The notes under the pieces: model-generated
The model's input: the letters and a program-made list of their open reading frames with translations, nothing else
Database searches by the model: none
Told to the model about the DNA's origin: nothing
From: Tuctoria greenei
Taxonomy: Eukaryota; Streptophyta; Magnoliopsida; Poales; Poaceae
NCBI GenBank assembly: GCA_036927565.1
Contig: JAYESD010000003.1
Location: forward strand, 188,251,499-188,315,498
Direction of reading: 5' to 3'
DNA length: 64,000 nt
In this document: in pieces, positions 10,645 through 21,603 of the stretch
Numbering within the stretch: position 1 is the first letter of the stretch
How the letters are laid out: every line of letters starts with the position of its first letter
Made by a program: the position numbers and the translations under genes

Positions 10645-11907
10645 GACCATCTCTTTAGCTCTCACTTGTATTTTCTCTTCTTCTTCCTCAATTTTGTAAT
10701 CCCTTGTCTCCAGATGTAATCTCCTGTCTCTAGATGAATGAAATCCCCAAATTTTTGCGAATTTCATTTTTTGTCTTCAACATCTTTATCTGCACTTGGC
10801 CCCCTGGTAGATGTACACAATTTGATTGTGAACATGTACCAAAAGGATATTGAGTTTTGTTGAAGATGCATTTGCTCCAAACTTGTAGAATTTAGGTCCG
10901 AAGTCTTCGATAGTGAAGGTCCCCTGAGGTTGTCGGGGCTTAGAAGCTCCGGCATTGTCCATCGCTGGAGCTTGGTAGCTCCGGCAATAGCCTCTATCAA
11001 CACGTAGAGCGTCGATAGTTAGTCCTCCGAGGTGTCGGAGCTTAGTAGCTCCGGCAGTGACCTTTGCCAACACTTGGTTTGTTGGCAGCAGACTCCATTT
11101 ATGGGGTCTTCTCACCATCTTTTACTCATCGTCGACGGTTGACCCCCTTGAGGGAGTCAGAGCTTGGTTAGCTCCGGCTTTTCTCCATCAACGTAGAGTT
11201 TATTTTTCCTGTACACTTAAGCCAAGAAAAATGATAAAATTCGTTCCTTGTCTATAATTTTGTCGCGGCTTACGATTCTCAAGAAAATTTTAAGTTGAAC
11301 GCGATTTTAAATACACCCGGATGCGTTGTCTTTTCTCTTAGATTCAATTGTCCATGGACCCGCCTTACTTCGGCCTGCCGGGGTGTAGGTAGAGTGGCGT
11401 ACTTAGGGTGCTTGACCAGGCTAAGTCGATAGCACACTCCGGCCCTAGATTGGCTTGGCGGCTTTCAGGCGAGTTGGCCACAAACGATATTTAAATCCAA
11501 AAGATCTGACAATGCAACTCGAATCGTATATAAACCGATCAAACTAAAATTTCTTTAGAATTTAACGTCTCTGTTATAGACAAGAAAGAGAAAAATAAAA
11601 ATATCGAGCCTGCACAAAATGAATGCACGTGGAGTCTATTTCACACGAAGATGTCTTTCATTATAGGTCCGGGGTACAGGGGAAACAAGTACACTCTTAG
11701 GGTACGGAACCAGGCTAAGTGTGTTTGGTTTCTCGTTTGACCCAGGGTAGTTAGCCACACTTTTAGTCCGGAGACTGTGACAAGTGCTGCATGAGCTTTG
11801 CAGACCTTTCGGGAAAGGTCCGGCTGCTCTCCCAGAGGAACTACCCAACTCTGTACAATGACTCTATAACATACATCTCAAGTTACTTAAGACTCACCTC
11901 CGTGGAA
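10645..11907. other. Tat-A tail-to-tail intergenic region with GGAGCT palindromes
   Basis: This 1.26-kb spacer lies between the convergent 3' ends of the antisense gene and integrase. Around 10930-11180 a palindromic motif (GGAGCT-TAGTAGCTCC type) recurs about every 65-70 bases. The rest is AT-rich and likely holds 3' processing signals for both transcripts. No gene is seen. Confidence 0.7.
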
Positions 11908-13298
11908 TTAAGTGTAGAACTTACGGAGGTGCTCGATGTTCCAAGGATTTGGGAGAGGTGTCCCATCCTCGGTAGCCAAGCGAACGCTTCCGGAACGGGA
12001 TACTTTGATCACTCGGAAGGGCCCCTCCCAGCCGGGGGAGAGTTTATTTAACCCTTCTCTGGATAGTATTCTCCGTAGCACCAGATCGCCTTCCTCGAGC
12101 TGTCGATTGTGTACATGCCGCTGGTGATAACGCCGTAGAGCTTGGCGATATCGGGCATTCCGAATAGCTGCTTGGCACCTTCCCTCCTCGAGGAGGTCTA
12201 GGTCTTCACGCCGGAGCTGGTCCTGCGCGGCTTCGTCGAAGGTCCGGACCCGGAGCGAACCCAAGGTGATTTCCGGAGGAAGGATTGCTTCAGCTCCGTA
12301 CACCAGAAAGAAGGGTGTTTCTCCGGTTGACCGGTTTGGAGAAGTCCTGTTGGCCCATAGAGTGGGCGGAAGCTCTTCGATCCAGTTGGCTCCGTGCTTT
12401 TTCAAGCGCTCCTATGTGCGCGTTTTGAGTCCTTTAAGGATTTCTGCATTTGCTCTCTCGGCTTGGCCATTGCTGGCTGGATGAGCTACAGAGGCGTAGC
12501 AAACTTGTACGCCGAGGTCTTCGCAATATCCTTGGAATGCGGAGCTTGTGAATTGAGTCCCATTATCAGTGATGATCTTGTTTGGGACTCCAAATCTGCT
12601 CACAATGGATTGCAGAAAGTTGATAGCAGATTGCTTGTTGATCGTCACAACTGGAGTTGCTTCCGGCCACTTGGTGAACTTGTCAATGGCGACGTCAGGA
12701 ACTTGTAACCTCCGACGGCTCTTGGGAAGGGTCCCAAGATGTCTATCCCCCACACAGCGAAGGGCCATATAGGAGGTATCATTTGTAAGGGCTGAGCAGG
12801 TGTATGAATTTGCTTTGTATGAAATTGGCATGCTTCGCATTTCTTCACCAGCTCAGTGGCATCCTGGAGCGCTGTAGGCCAGTAGAAGCCATGCCGAAAG
12901 GCTTTTCCGACCAGCGTGCGGGAAGATGTGTGGTTCCCACACTCGCCTCCATGGATTTCTGCGAGGAGCTCGTAGCCTTCTTCCCTTCTGATGCACCGCA
13001 TTAGGATGCCGTTGGCACCGCGCCGGTAGAGATTCCCTTCTACCAGCGTGTATCTTTTAGCCAATCTGACTACCCGGTCAGCGGATACATCATCGTCAGG
13101 AAGGACGTTGTCTTTCAAGTAGTTCCGGATCTCCGAGATCCATGCATCGGAACTGACTTGAGCATTTGAGTCTTGCGTGCTGTGTTGCTCGGAGCTTCCG
13201 GCAGCACCTACGACCCTTGATGGCTGCCATGGTAACAGGGCCATCGGGACTGTCAGCTTTGGGATGCTGATCTCGCCCCCTTCATTCAGTTCGGCAGG
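11908..13298 (-). pseudogene. Tat-A integrase
   Basis: The segment inserts cDNA into the genome when intact. From the N terminus: a zinc-binding HHCC region (HGGECGNH..., then KKCEACQFH), the catalytic core with Asp in WGIDILGPF, Asp in IITDNGTQF and Glu in NGQAERANAE, and a C-terminal region ending PWNIEHLRKFYT at TAA (11908-11910). A one-base deletion near 12700 (GACGTCGCC where Tat-B has GTATGTCGCC) shifts the frame between the first Asp and the second. A TAG also lies near 12409. It follows the RNase H part in the same frame after a TAG at 13299-13301. Confidence 0.88.
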
Positions 13299-15449
13299 CT
13301 AAACCGTGGGTTTTGACAACCTCTGGACAAAGATTCTGTCAGGAGCTGGAGCTCCGGTTGACGCTTTGGTCGAGAGTTCGTCAGCTTCAGCGTTGTGGGC
13401 ACGCTGAACATGGTGGAGGTCTAGGACTTCAAAGTCCTTCTGAAGCCTCTGGACTTCAAGGAGGTAAGCAGCTAACTGGAGATTATTGCAGGAGCATTCA
13501 CCCTTCACCTGCTTGATGATGAGCTGTGAATCTCCTTTGACCAGCAGTTGCTTGACACCGTATGACAGTGCCACCTTTAGTCCGTAGATGAGTGCTTCAT
13601 ACTCCTCCATGTTGTTGGTTGCCTTGAAGTCAAGGTGCACCATGTATTTTACCTTCTCCTCAGTCGGTGCAAGGAGAAGGATTCCAGCTCCGGCACCCTG
13701 CTTCTGCATGGAGCCATCAAAGTAGAGGGTCCAGTGAGGCTCGGTGAAGGTTGGAGCTTGATGCTCCGTCTTCTGTTCACTGGGGCCCCCAGGGTTTGAT
13801 GGAGAGGGAGTCCATTCCGCCACGAAATCTGCCAACGCTTGACTCGTGATTGCTTGCCTCGGAATGAATTCGAGATCGAATTCAGCCAATTCCGCTGCCC
13901 ACTTTGCAATATTCCCAGTTGAATTGGGATTATGCAAGATCGCTCGAAGTGGATAGGAGGTCACCACCGAGACTTTGTGAGCTTGGAACTAGTGTCGGAG
14001 CTTCCTGGAGGCAATAAGAACTGCATAAAGCAGCTTATGCACCTCTAGATATTGAGTCTTGGCATCATGTAATACTTCACTGATGAAGTATACCGGGCGT
14101 TGAATGGTCCGGACCCTCCCGGAGGGGTCCGGGGTTTCCTCTTCATTGATCCGGACCCTGTCGGAGGAGTCCAGATTCTCTTCGGGGACTTCCGGGTTCT
14201 GGCTAGAGGAACCCGGAGCTTCTTCATAAATGACCTGGACCCTCTTAGAGGAGTCTGGGTCTTCTGAAGTGACTTCTTGTGGATTTGAGTCTGGGAGCTG
14301 GGACCCAGACTCACTTTCAAGAACCTCCGGACCCTCCTGAAGGGATCTGGATTCCTGAGTATGGGGTAGATCCGGTCTCTCCGCAACCAGAACCATACTG
14401 ACGACTTCGTCAGTAGCTGAAATGTAAAGCAACAAAGGCTCACTAGGGTTCGGAGCTACCAGAATTGGTAGGGTGGTGAGGAACTGTTTCAGCTCCTGGA
14501 ATGCCTTCTCGGCTTCTTCGGACCATTGGAATGGTCCGGACTTCCTCAACAACTTGAAGAAGGGAAGTGCCCGTTCCGCCAGTCTTGATATGAACCGGCT
14601 GAGGGCCGCTAGACACCCAGTTAACTTTTGGATGTCTTTGATGCGGGTTGGTGGCCGCATGTCTTCAATGGCTTTTATCTTCGCCGGATTAGCCTCTATG
14701 CCCCGATGACTTACCAGGAAACCAAGAAGTTTTCCGGAGCTAACCCCGAAGACACACTTGTCTGGGTTTAGCTTCGTGCGGGTGGCCCGCAGCTTGTCGA
14801 AGACAGCCTGCAAGGTGTCCAAGAGGGACTCCTTGTTCTTGACCTTGACCACGATGTCATCGACGTACACTTCCACTATGTCTCTGATGAGTTCTTCAAA
14901 AGTTTTGTACATAGCTCGTACAAAAGTTGAAGCTGCATTCTTGAGACCAAATGGCATGGCTGTGTAACAATACAATCCATCTACTGTGATGAATGAAGTA
15001 TGCTCTTCATCCTCCCTAGACATCCTGATTTGATGATACCCAGAATATGCGTCTAGGAAACACAGTAATTCACACCCGGAGGTGGAATCCACTATCTGAT
15101 CTATTCTAGGTAGTGGGAATGGATCTTTTGGACATGCCTTATTCAGTGTGGTGTAGTCGATGCACATCCGAAGCTTCCCGCCGGCCTTGGGCACAACGAC
15201 TGGGTTCGCCAGCCATTTTGGATGGAAGACTTCTCGGATGAATCCAGCTTCGAGCAACTTCTTCACTTCTTGTCGGATGAAGTTCTGCCGCTCTACGGAT
15301 TTCTTCCGAGGCTTCTGATGTACAGACCGAGCATCGGGGTAAATCTTCAGATTGTGCTCAATCACTTCCGTGGGGATCCCAGGCATTTGTGACGGTTGCC
15401 AGGCAAACACGTCAGCATTAGCCCGGAGGAAAGTGATGAGAGTGAGTTC
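13299..15449 (-). pseudogene. Tat-A reverse transcriptase, RNase H and second (archaeal-type) RNase H
   Basis: The RT domain is recognisable from MPGIPTEVIEHNLKIYP through LNKACPKDPFPLPRIDQIVD and FLDAYSGYHQIRM to the active site YVDDIVVKVKN, all intact. A degraded first RNase H follows. It is interrupted by a repeat-rich insert of about 95 residues at 14104-14390 and resumes with RPVYFISEVLHDAKT. A TAG at 13989-13991 breaks the frame. The second RNase H (WTLYFDGSMQKQGAGAGI, LLVKGDSQLIIKQV, NAEADELS) keeps its Asp residues and is characteristic of Tat elements. An in-frame TAG at 15450-15452 separates this part from protease. Confidence 0.92.
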
Positions 15450-16325
15450 CTATTTGTCGTTCAACCCTCCCGATATACGGGTGGTTTGAGCGGCATCGGA
15501 ACCAATTTGGACGACTTTGATGGGAATGTCGGTGTCTCCGCTTGGCTGCACACGGGGTGCAGAGGTTGAGCCTCGTTGACGAATGCTCGGGGGTTTCGGA
15601 GCTTGCTCCTGTCTGGAGTCCTCCTCTTGCGCCGTGATGAGTGCATGGAGCTCCTCCAGAGCAGTTACTCCGGCGGTGCGATCTCCGCGGATCCGGAGAA
15701 CGCCTACTGGTGTTGGCATCTTCAACACCAGGTATCCATAATGAGCAGCTGCCATAAATTTGTATAGGGCAGGTCTAACCAAGATGGCGTTGAATGGTAA
15801 GTTGATCTGAGCGACGTCGAAGACCAACTTCTCAGTGCGATACTTCTCCCGTGTCCCGAAGGTAACAGGGAGAGTTATAGCTCCGAGTGGGGTAATAGCC
15901 CCCGGACCTACTCCGGAGAAAGGTCGAGAGGGCTGGAGATCCGAAGGTTGGAGCTGAAGCTTGGTAAAAGCTTCAAAGCTTATGAGGTTCAGCCCCGAAC
16001 CTCCGTCCACCATAACATGATGGAGCTGGATGTTATTGATGGTGGGAGATACCATCAAAGGTAACTGTCCAGCTCCGACCAAGCTTCGAGGACAGTCCGA
16101 AGCATCAAAAGTGATGGATGTGTCCATCCACTTTCGATGTGGCTCCGGTCTAGCTGTAGGAGCTACAGCGGCCATATCCCGCCGCATAGTCTTGATGACG
16201 CGACGGGAGGTGATGTCCCATGATCCACCAAAAATGGTGTTCATGGTTTTCCGACGCTCGGTGTCGGAGACGTCGGAGTCATCGTCGACGGAGGTGTAGA
16301 CAGCCTTCAGGACCTTTTTGGGGTC
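15450..16325 (-). pseudogene. Tat-A aspartic protease region
   Basis: It would cleave the gag-pol polyprotein. It includes FGGSWDITSRR at its start and the protease active site in HHVMVDGGSGLNLIS, where the DGG triplet carries the catalytic Asp. It ends in ISGGLNDK followed by TAG (15450-15452). The reading frame is that of gag, and a TAG at 16326-16328 lies where Tat-B has CAG, so the gag-protease break is a mutation in this copy. The TAG at its end is shared with Tat-B. Confidence 0.85.
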
Positions 16326-17867
16326 CTAAAACCCTAACTCCTCTTCAGCCGGTGCTTCGTCAACCTTTTGTTTTCCTTCCCTCTGTCGGAAAGGGGACCC
16401 TTCCCGGCGCTTGCTGTAGCGCTCGGCAAGGTTTTGGACCTCTCGGCAGTCTTCCAAACCGTGGCTGCCCGTTTTGTGAATGGGACACCACACTTTGGGT
16501 TTGCCACCGTCTTCGGAAGACGGTCGAGGTCGCTTCTCGGGGCGTGGCCCCCGGCCACCAGGAGTTGCAGCAGCTGCAACGTTGGATGTGCCGGCCGACG
16601 GCTTCTTCTTGCCGTTGGTCTTCTTTTTCTTCTTGCCACCCCCGGAGGTAGCGGCTTCTTCTTTGGAGGATTTCTTGTGATCCTCCGAGGCTGGTTTGGA
16701 GTGCACTTCACGGCCCTCCGCTGCTCTGGCACATTTGTCTGCCAGGCTGAAGAGTTCCGTGACGCTGGTGATCTCTTTGATCGCCAGCTTCTCCAACATC
16801 TTCTTGTCTCGTACGCCCTGTCTGAATACCACAATGACAGAAGCGCTTGAGATAGAAGGGATTGTGTTGCGTACCTGAGAGAACCTCTTGATGAAGGACC
16901 GCAATGATTCTCCTCCTTTTTGCACGACCGCAAAAAGGTCCAGTTTAGTGCCTGGTCGGGTGTATGAACTCCCGAAGTTGGCAGTGAACTGACGGCACAG
17001 CTCCTCCCAACTATTGATAGAGTTGGGTGGAAAGCTCATAAACCAGGACCAGGCGGTCCCAGTTAAGGCCCCTGGAAAGTAATTGGCCATTACAGCCTCG
17101 TTTCCTCCAGCTGCCAAGATTGCAGTGGAGTATATCTGAAGGAATTCGGCGGGGTTGACAGTCCCGTCGAATTTTTCCGGCAGGTGTGGCCGGAACTTCT
17201 GTGGCCATCTAACCATGCGCAGGTGCATGTCTAGGGCTGAACAGCCTCCTCCTACCCCTTCCAGAGTAGAAAGGTCCTGAGCTTCCCGTCTTTCACGAGC
17301 TCGCTCAATATGGACACGGCCATCTTGCTGGCGGTATCGGCGATCAAGCTCCGCCCGGAGGTCATGAGTCGAAAGCCTGGATACCGTATGGGTGCGTCGT
17401 GCCCCAGAGGGCAACGACGTCACCTGCTGTGACGCAGATCGTCTCCTGTTGTTGGAGACGTGCGGACCAAGTCTACCTGACAAAGTCCGCCGCTGTGACG
17501 GGGCTCGTCACGAAGGAGGAGGACCCTGGTTGTTGAGGCGTTCGGCCGCTGCTGCGACCAAATGCTCCACATCGCCCCTCCACTGCTCCATTGCATCTCG
17601 AGATGCATCCGGAGGTGGTGGACGTTGGAGAAGAGCACGCGCTGCATCAAGTGCGTGTTCCGGGTTGTCATGACTTGCCGACGCAGTAAGTGACGCCGGC
17701 GCACCATCACGTTGCCCAGCACGATTTGCTTGAGAAGATGGTGGTGGTGGAAGTGTGGCTCCTGCTGGTGCTGAGGCTCCTACTGGTGGCTGCCTGTTGG
17801 AGGGATTGCCCCCAACAGCCTGAGCAGCAGGTTGGCCGTTGGATGATCCAGCCGCGGAGTTCACCAT
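16326..17867 (-). pseudogene. Tat-A gag
   Basis: This is the capsid-like protein that packages element RNA. I place the start at ATG 17867 (MVNSAAGSSNGQ), 41 bases after the LTR. The N-terminal third is Pro/Ala/Gln-rich. The retrotransposon gag core runs through MHLRMVRWPQKFRPHLP, FLQIYSTAILAAGG and TAWSWFMSFPPNSINSWEEL, and is followed by a Lys-rich stretch and a Cys/His box (WCPIHKTGSHGLEDCR). A TGA at 17508-17510 (from CGA) and a TAG at 16326-16328 (CAG in Tat-B) are the only breaks. Confidence 0.88.
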
Positions 17868-17907
17868 TCTCGAAAATCTCAGGCGCACCCCTTCCTGGTG
17901 CGCCAAC
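17868..17907 (-). promoter_or_regulatory. Tat-A primer-binding site region
   Basis: Directly inside the 5' LTR the sense strand reads GTTGGCGCACCAGGAAGGGG, the position and style of a tRNA primer-binding site (TGGCGC start). I cannot name the tRNA with confidence. Confidence 0.6.
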
Positions 17908-18761
17908 TGTCGACTGTTGGAGTCGGCAGATCTCCTGACACTGCTAATGTGTTGAAGGAGTTTGTGGTTCGGTGTGGGCGCACGGAGACTCAAGAAGGTG
18001 AATTGCGATTTAACACAGGAGACACAAGGATTTACGTGGTTCGGGCCGCCTGAGCGTAATACCCTACTCTACAGGTGTTTTGGTGTTGTATTAGCTTGTC
18101 AAGTATGATCGCTTGTCAACGTCCGTGAACGTCTGTCCCCCCCCCCCCCCCCCCCCCCGTCGTGTATCGTCGGCCTGTCCTTTTATAGTACAAGGACAGA
18201 CCGTTACAAGCTAGCCTGGCCCGACATGTGGCCCCGGCGGTTACTAGTATTGATACACGATTAATTGCTGTTAATGATTCTGTAACGGGCTCCAACAGTG
18301 TCGTTACTGGTGTTAAGATTGTCCGTTTAAGCGTCATTAATACGGCAATAATGACGCTTAATCGGGTCTTGAAGTCCTTGGCTCTCCTTTGAAGATCTGG
18401 AGCCGTTACAAGGTCTTCCAGAGGTTAGAGGCTGCCAGCTCCGACGTTTGGACACATGGCAGCTCCGGAGCTTGCTGTGGGAATCAGGTAGCTCCGGGGC
18501 TACCTGACACGTGTCAGGTCCGGAGCTTCTCTCGGTCAGGGGTTAAGTCCGGAGGTGCCATTTCGGTACCTGGTTCGGAGCTTCCCCCTTGTGGACGGTA
18601 GCTCCGGTTTGGCAGTAGACGTGGCGACCTAGGGATTAACCATGTTGGAGAAGCAGGTCATGTATGACAAGTGGGCCTCCGAGGGTCTTCAATCCAAGTA
18701 GACGGTCTTCCCTCGAGATCTTTGTAACCTTAGGGGGTGTACGGTTTTTAGGGTACCGACA
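17908..18761 (-). repeat. Tat-A 5' LTR (promoter copy)
   Basis: It runs TGTCGACTG to ACCGACA. The sense-strand TATAAAAGG lies at 18179-18187. Just downstream in the sense direction is a homopolymer of about 22 G (C on +, 18137-18158). The U3 half contains many CCGGAGCT words. The TSD TAAAG follows at 18762-18766. Confidence 0.93.
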
Positions 18762-19538
18762 TAAAGCCTCTCTTGCATCCCCAGCAGTACTATTTTTCCA
18801 TCTTAATTCACCACATTTTGGGCAACTATTCAGCAGAGAATAGTCCTTCCGGAATAACACACGGTCATTGACACATGCATCGATCTTTTGGTAGTCCAGG
18901 CCGAGGTCACGAACAACCTTCTGAAGTTTATCAAGTGTATTAGGAATGTAGTGGCCCTTTGGAAGCGCAAATGAGAATAGTTCAGGAAACATCTTACAAG
19001 CTACTTTGCTCATACCAGTTAAACACTTTATCTGGTAGAACCTGACAATGTAGGATAATTGGGTCAGCTGCGAACAACCTGGATACAACTCCTTTTTGGC
19101 ATCAGTTAATAAGTCATAGAATTTCTTTACATCCCCAGTTGGCTCCTGCTGGTTTATAGCATTTTCTTGATCATCAACATCTGCTGAAGTACCACCATGA
19201 TCAGTGCCTCTAAGTAGACTGGACAACATATTTTGCATAGCACCATCATCAGAAATTATCTCCTCATTATTTGCTGATTCCTCAGCAATATTTTCCTGAA
19301 CTCGTATTTCTCCATGGTGTATCCAACAAGTATAATCCAATAACATCCCATTTCTGAGCAGGTGTAAATGAACTCCCTTGCATGTCTTGTGGCAAATATT
19401 ACGACATCTCGTGCAAGGACAAGGCATAGTTCCTCCTTCACTTGTGCCCTGAAATGCAAAATTTAAAAATGACTTCATTCAATCCTGCCACTCCCTCGTA
19501 TGCCTGTCTTTTCCCATCCTTGTCTTATCTTCTGACAT
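18762..19538 (-). pseudogene. TNP2-like transposase, N-terminal exon
   Basis: This is the 5' part of the CACTA transposase, cut off from 5792 by Tat-A. I choose ATG at 19538 (MSEDKTRMGKDRHTREWQD), because it keeps the frame and gives the usual lead to the transposase-associated domain. A TGA at 19479-19481 (one C-to-T from CGA) follows codon 19. The domain itself shows FLNFAFQGTSEGG, MPCPCTRCRN and a WIHHGE motif. It continues through a linker to the start of the TNP2 region (LTQLSYIVRFYQIKCLTGMS, then NSCPKCGELRWK) and stops at the TAAAG insertion site. Continuity with 5792 is in frame. Confidence 0.9.
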
Positions 19539-19649
19539 GGCTTCCTACAATTCAATCAGCCATCAGCCTATTCGTAAGAGGATAGATGTACAAGAACACA
19601 TTTTGTGAGCAATTGTACCTAGCTGTTGTTACTCCACGCGCTGCGGCCG

Positions 19650-19978
19650 GTGGATTCTCCTACAAGCGTGGCGGTCGGCGGATGCTCCTCCAAGCGTGGC
19701 GGCCGGCGGTTGGTCCTCCAAGCTTGGCAGCCGGTGGATGCTCCTACAAGAGTGGCGGCCTGTGGATGCTCCTACAAGCATGGCGGCCAGCGGATGCTCC
19801 TCCAAGCGTAGCGGCCGGCGGATGCTCCTCCAAGCGTGGCGGCCAGCGGATGCTCCTCCAAGCGTGGCAGCCGGCGAATGCTTCTCCAAGCGTGGCAGCC
19901 CACGGATGCTCCTACAAGCGTGGCGGCCGGCGGATGCTCCTACAATCGTGGCGGCTGGCGGATGCTCCTACAAGCGCA
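19650..19978. repeat. 28-bp GC-rich minisatellite upstream of the transposase gene
   Basis: About 12 head-to-tail copies of a 28-bp unit containing GGATGCTCCT(A/C)CAAGCGTGG and CGGCCGGC. It lies about 110-440 bases upstream of the transposase start codon, so it occupies the promoter/5' leader position. ORFs through it in several frames are repeat artefacts. Confidence 0.93.
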
Positions 19979-20406
19979 TTGCGGAGAGGGGGCCGGCGCT
20001 ACGGGTCGAAGTTTACCGTAATAAAATATTATTTTCGTTTCTTATTTTCCTTCTTCATTCGGCGTGACAAAAATTTCCCGCCGTGGGCAGGCAGGCAGGC
20101 AAGACGAAAAAGCTGGGCCGCTTGTTATTTGTGGGCTGAAACTACGCTGATTCACTTTATATTCAAGCTGGGCCTTCGCGCATTTATGACGCTTGCATAG
20201 AGCTGAAGGCCTCGAAAGGTCCGGTCCTATCACCGGATTTTTGTGAGATCCTCAAGGGACGCTGCTTCCGATGTTTGGCCTCTTCATCCTCGCCTTCTTA
20301 AACCACCCACCCCCCCTATTGCTTCCAGGCTCAAGTTCCCGAATGATTCCCATCCATGCTCCCGTGTGTTGCCTGAGAAGTCATTTGCCTCTGTTGTTGC
20401 AGCGCC
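19979..20406. other. Spacer between minisatellite and accessory gene
   Basis: It holds AT-rich sequence, a (GGCA)n-like patch near 20088-20101 and a CCACCCACCCCCCC patch near 20305. Nothing recognisable as a gene. It may be a divergent promoter region for the transposase (left) and the 20407 gene (right). Confidence 0.4.
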
Positions 20407-21287
20407 ATGCCTCGCAACCATGTTAGACGCGAGCAGGTACCTGCAGGCTCATCGTCCCTATGCCCTCGTGAGGGGAAATGCATGGTGGTCAACAACCGCC
20501 TCATGACGATGGAGTTTATCCGTTTGCGCCGCCGAGCAGCTGTTCTGGGACCCAGAGGAGGTCGCGGCGAGGTGACACCCATGGGGATCACCCTGGCCAT
20601 CCATCACCAACATGAAATCCCGCATTGGGCTTTCACCGTGTCCACGTTTGGGGATGGTGAGTTCTTGGTGCGGTTCACCCGTGATGACTATCGGGAGCTC
20701 GCCATCGAGACGACAATCATCTCCATGCCGGATGATAACCACTACTTCCAGTCATGGATCTTGGCGTCAGTGTGCTAATCGTCGGGTGGTCCTTCCATGT
20801 GCAGGTTGTCATCGAGAACCTCCCTCTGCATGTCTGGTCTGCGGAGGGCATCAGACAGGTTCTGGGCGACGTCTTCCTCTTTGATCACTTCGATTCTTCC
20901 ACTTACCACTAGGAGCGTGCTGACCTGTGCATGGTCGTTGGGTGGATGAAAGACCCAAGCCTCCTGCCTTGGACCAAAATGGCCACCTTATTTGCAGGAA
21001 GTGATGGCCGGACTGGGAGTGACGGCGGGCCGCCGGCAGAACCTTTCAACCATGCCGCAGTGGTCCGGCCTGGCGGCCTCACGACAGAGCTCATCATCCA
21101 CCTAGATCACTACCTAGACTATACGCCGCCGGTCCACCCCAACTCCCCGGCCTCCTCGTCATCAGGCGACTCTTCTGACGGACACTCCTCGGTGTCCTCG
21201 AACTCTTCGGGGGACACCTTCCCGCGGCCGAAGAGATTCTACTGGCGGCGTGGGGAGGTGGATGAGGCGGATAAGCAGCTCTTTTAG
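20407..21287 (+). pseudogene. DUF4283-like / RNA-binding-like gene fragment inside the CACTA element
   Basis: ATG at 20407 opens 123 codons containing WAFTVSTFGDGEFLVRF and DNHYFQSWILA. After a stop at 20776-20778 another frame continues with VVIENLPLHVWSAEGIRQVL, ERADLCMVVGWMKDPSLLP and an acidic Ser-rich tail to TAG at 21285-21287. The order (FLVRF..., W..., LHVW..., VGWM.DP) resembles the DUF4283-like proteins common in grass genomes. A short intron ending in TGTGCAG at 20815 could join the halves, but I could not fix a donor. It may be host sequence captured by the transposon. Function is unknown. Confidence 0.5.
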
Positions 21288-21603
21288 TATGGCTACCAAA
21301 GTGTCCTAGCTCATGTGTTACATTTCCTATGGAAACTAAAAATCTTTTACAAATCCTATCCTTCAAAGGGAGCCTATGTTTGAGAGGATTACGACTGGAT
21401 TAATTTCCGTGAAAAGATTTCCTGTTTAACATTTTGGTTGTCCTTCCTTTTTTCAAACATTTTCTTCCTCGTATTGTCTTCATTTTTTTTCCAGTCCTAG
21501 CTACCGGCCTGTTGCATTTTCCTGTTACTACTACTTTACGGACCGCTTTGCAGGCCCCGCTGCGGGCGATCTCCTGGCAACTCCACCGGTTTGGGGACGA
21601 GGA

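Larger units (their letters stand above)
5793..18761 (-). mobile_element. Tat-A: Ty3/gypsy LTR retrotransposon of the Tat lineage, nested in the transposase gene
   Basis: The element is 12,969 bp long with LTRs of 855 bp (5793-6647) and 854 bp (17908-18761). Both begin TGTCGACTG and end GGTACCGACA, and the insertion is flanked by TAAAG at 5788-5792 and 18762-18766. Order on the - strand: 5' LTR, primer site, gag, protease, RT, RNase H, second RNase H, integrase, then a gene on the opposite strand, a polypurine tract and the 3' LTR. The RT sequence (LNKACPKDPFPLPRIDQIVD), the second RNase H and the antisense gene point to the Tat lineage. Several stops and a frameshift make it non-autonomous. 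Confidence 0.95.

Noticed and set aside
19586..20200. 204-codon ORF rich in GGCS repeats
   Set aside because: It follows the 28-bp minisatellite in one frame; all frames through the array are similarly open.
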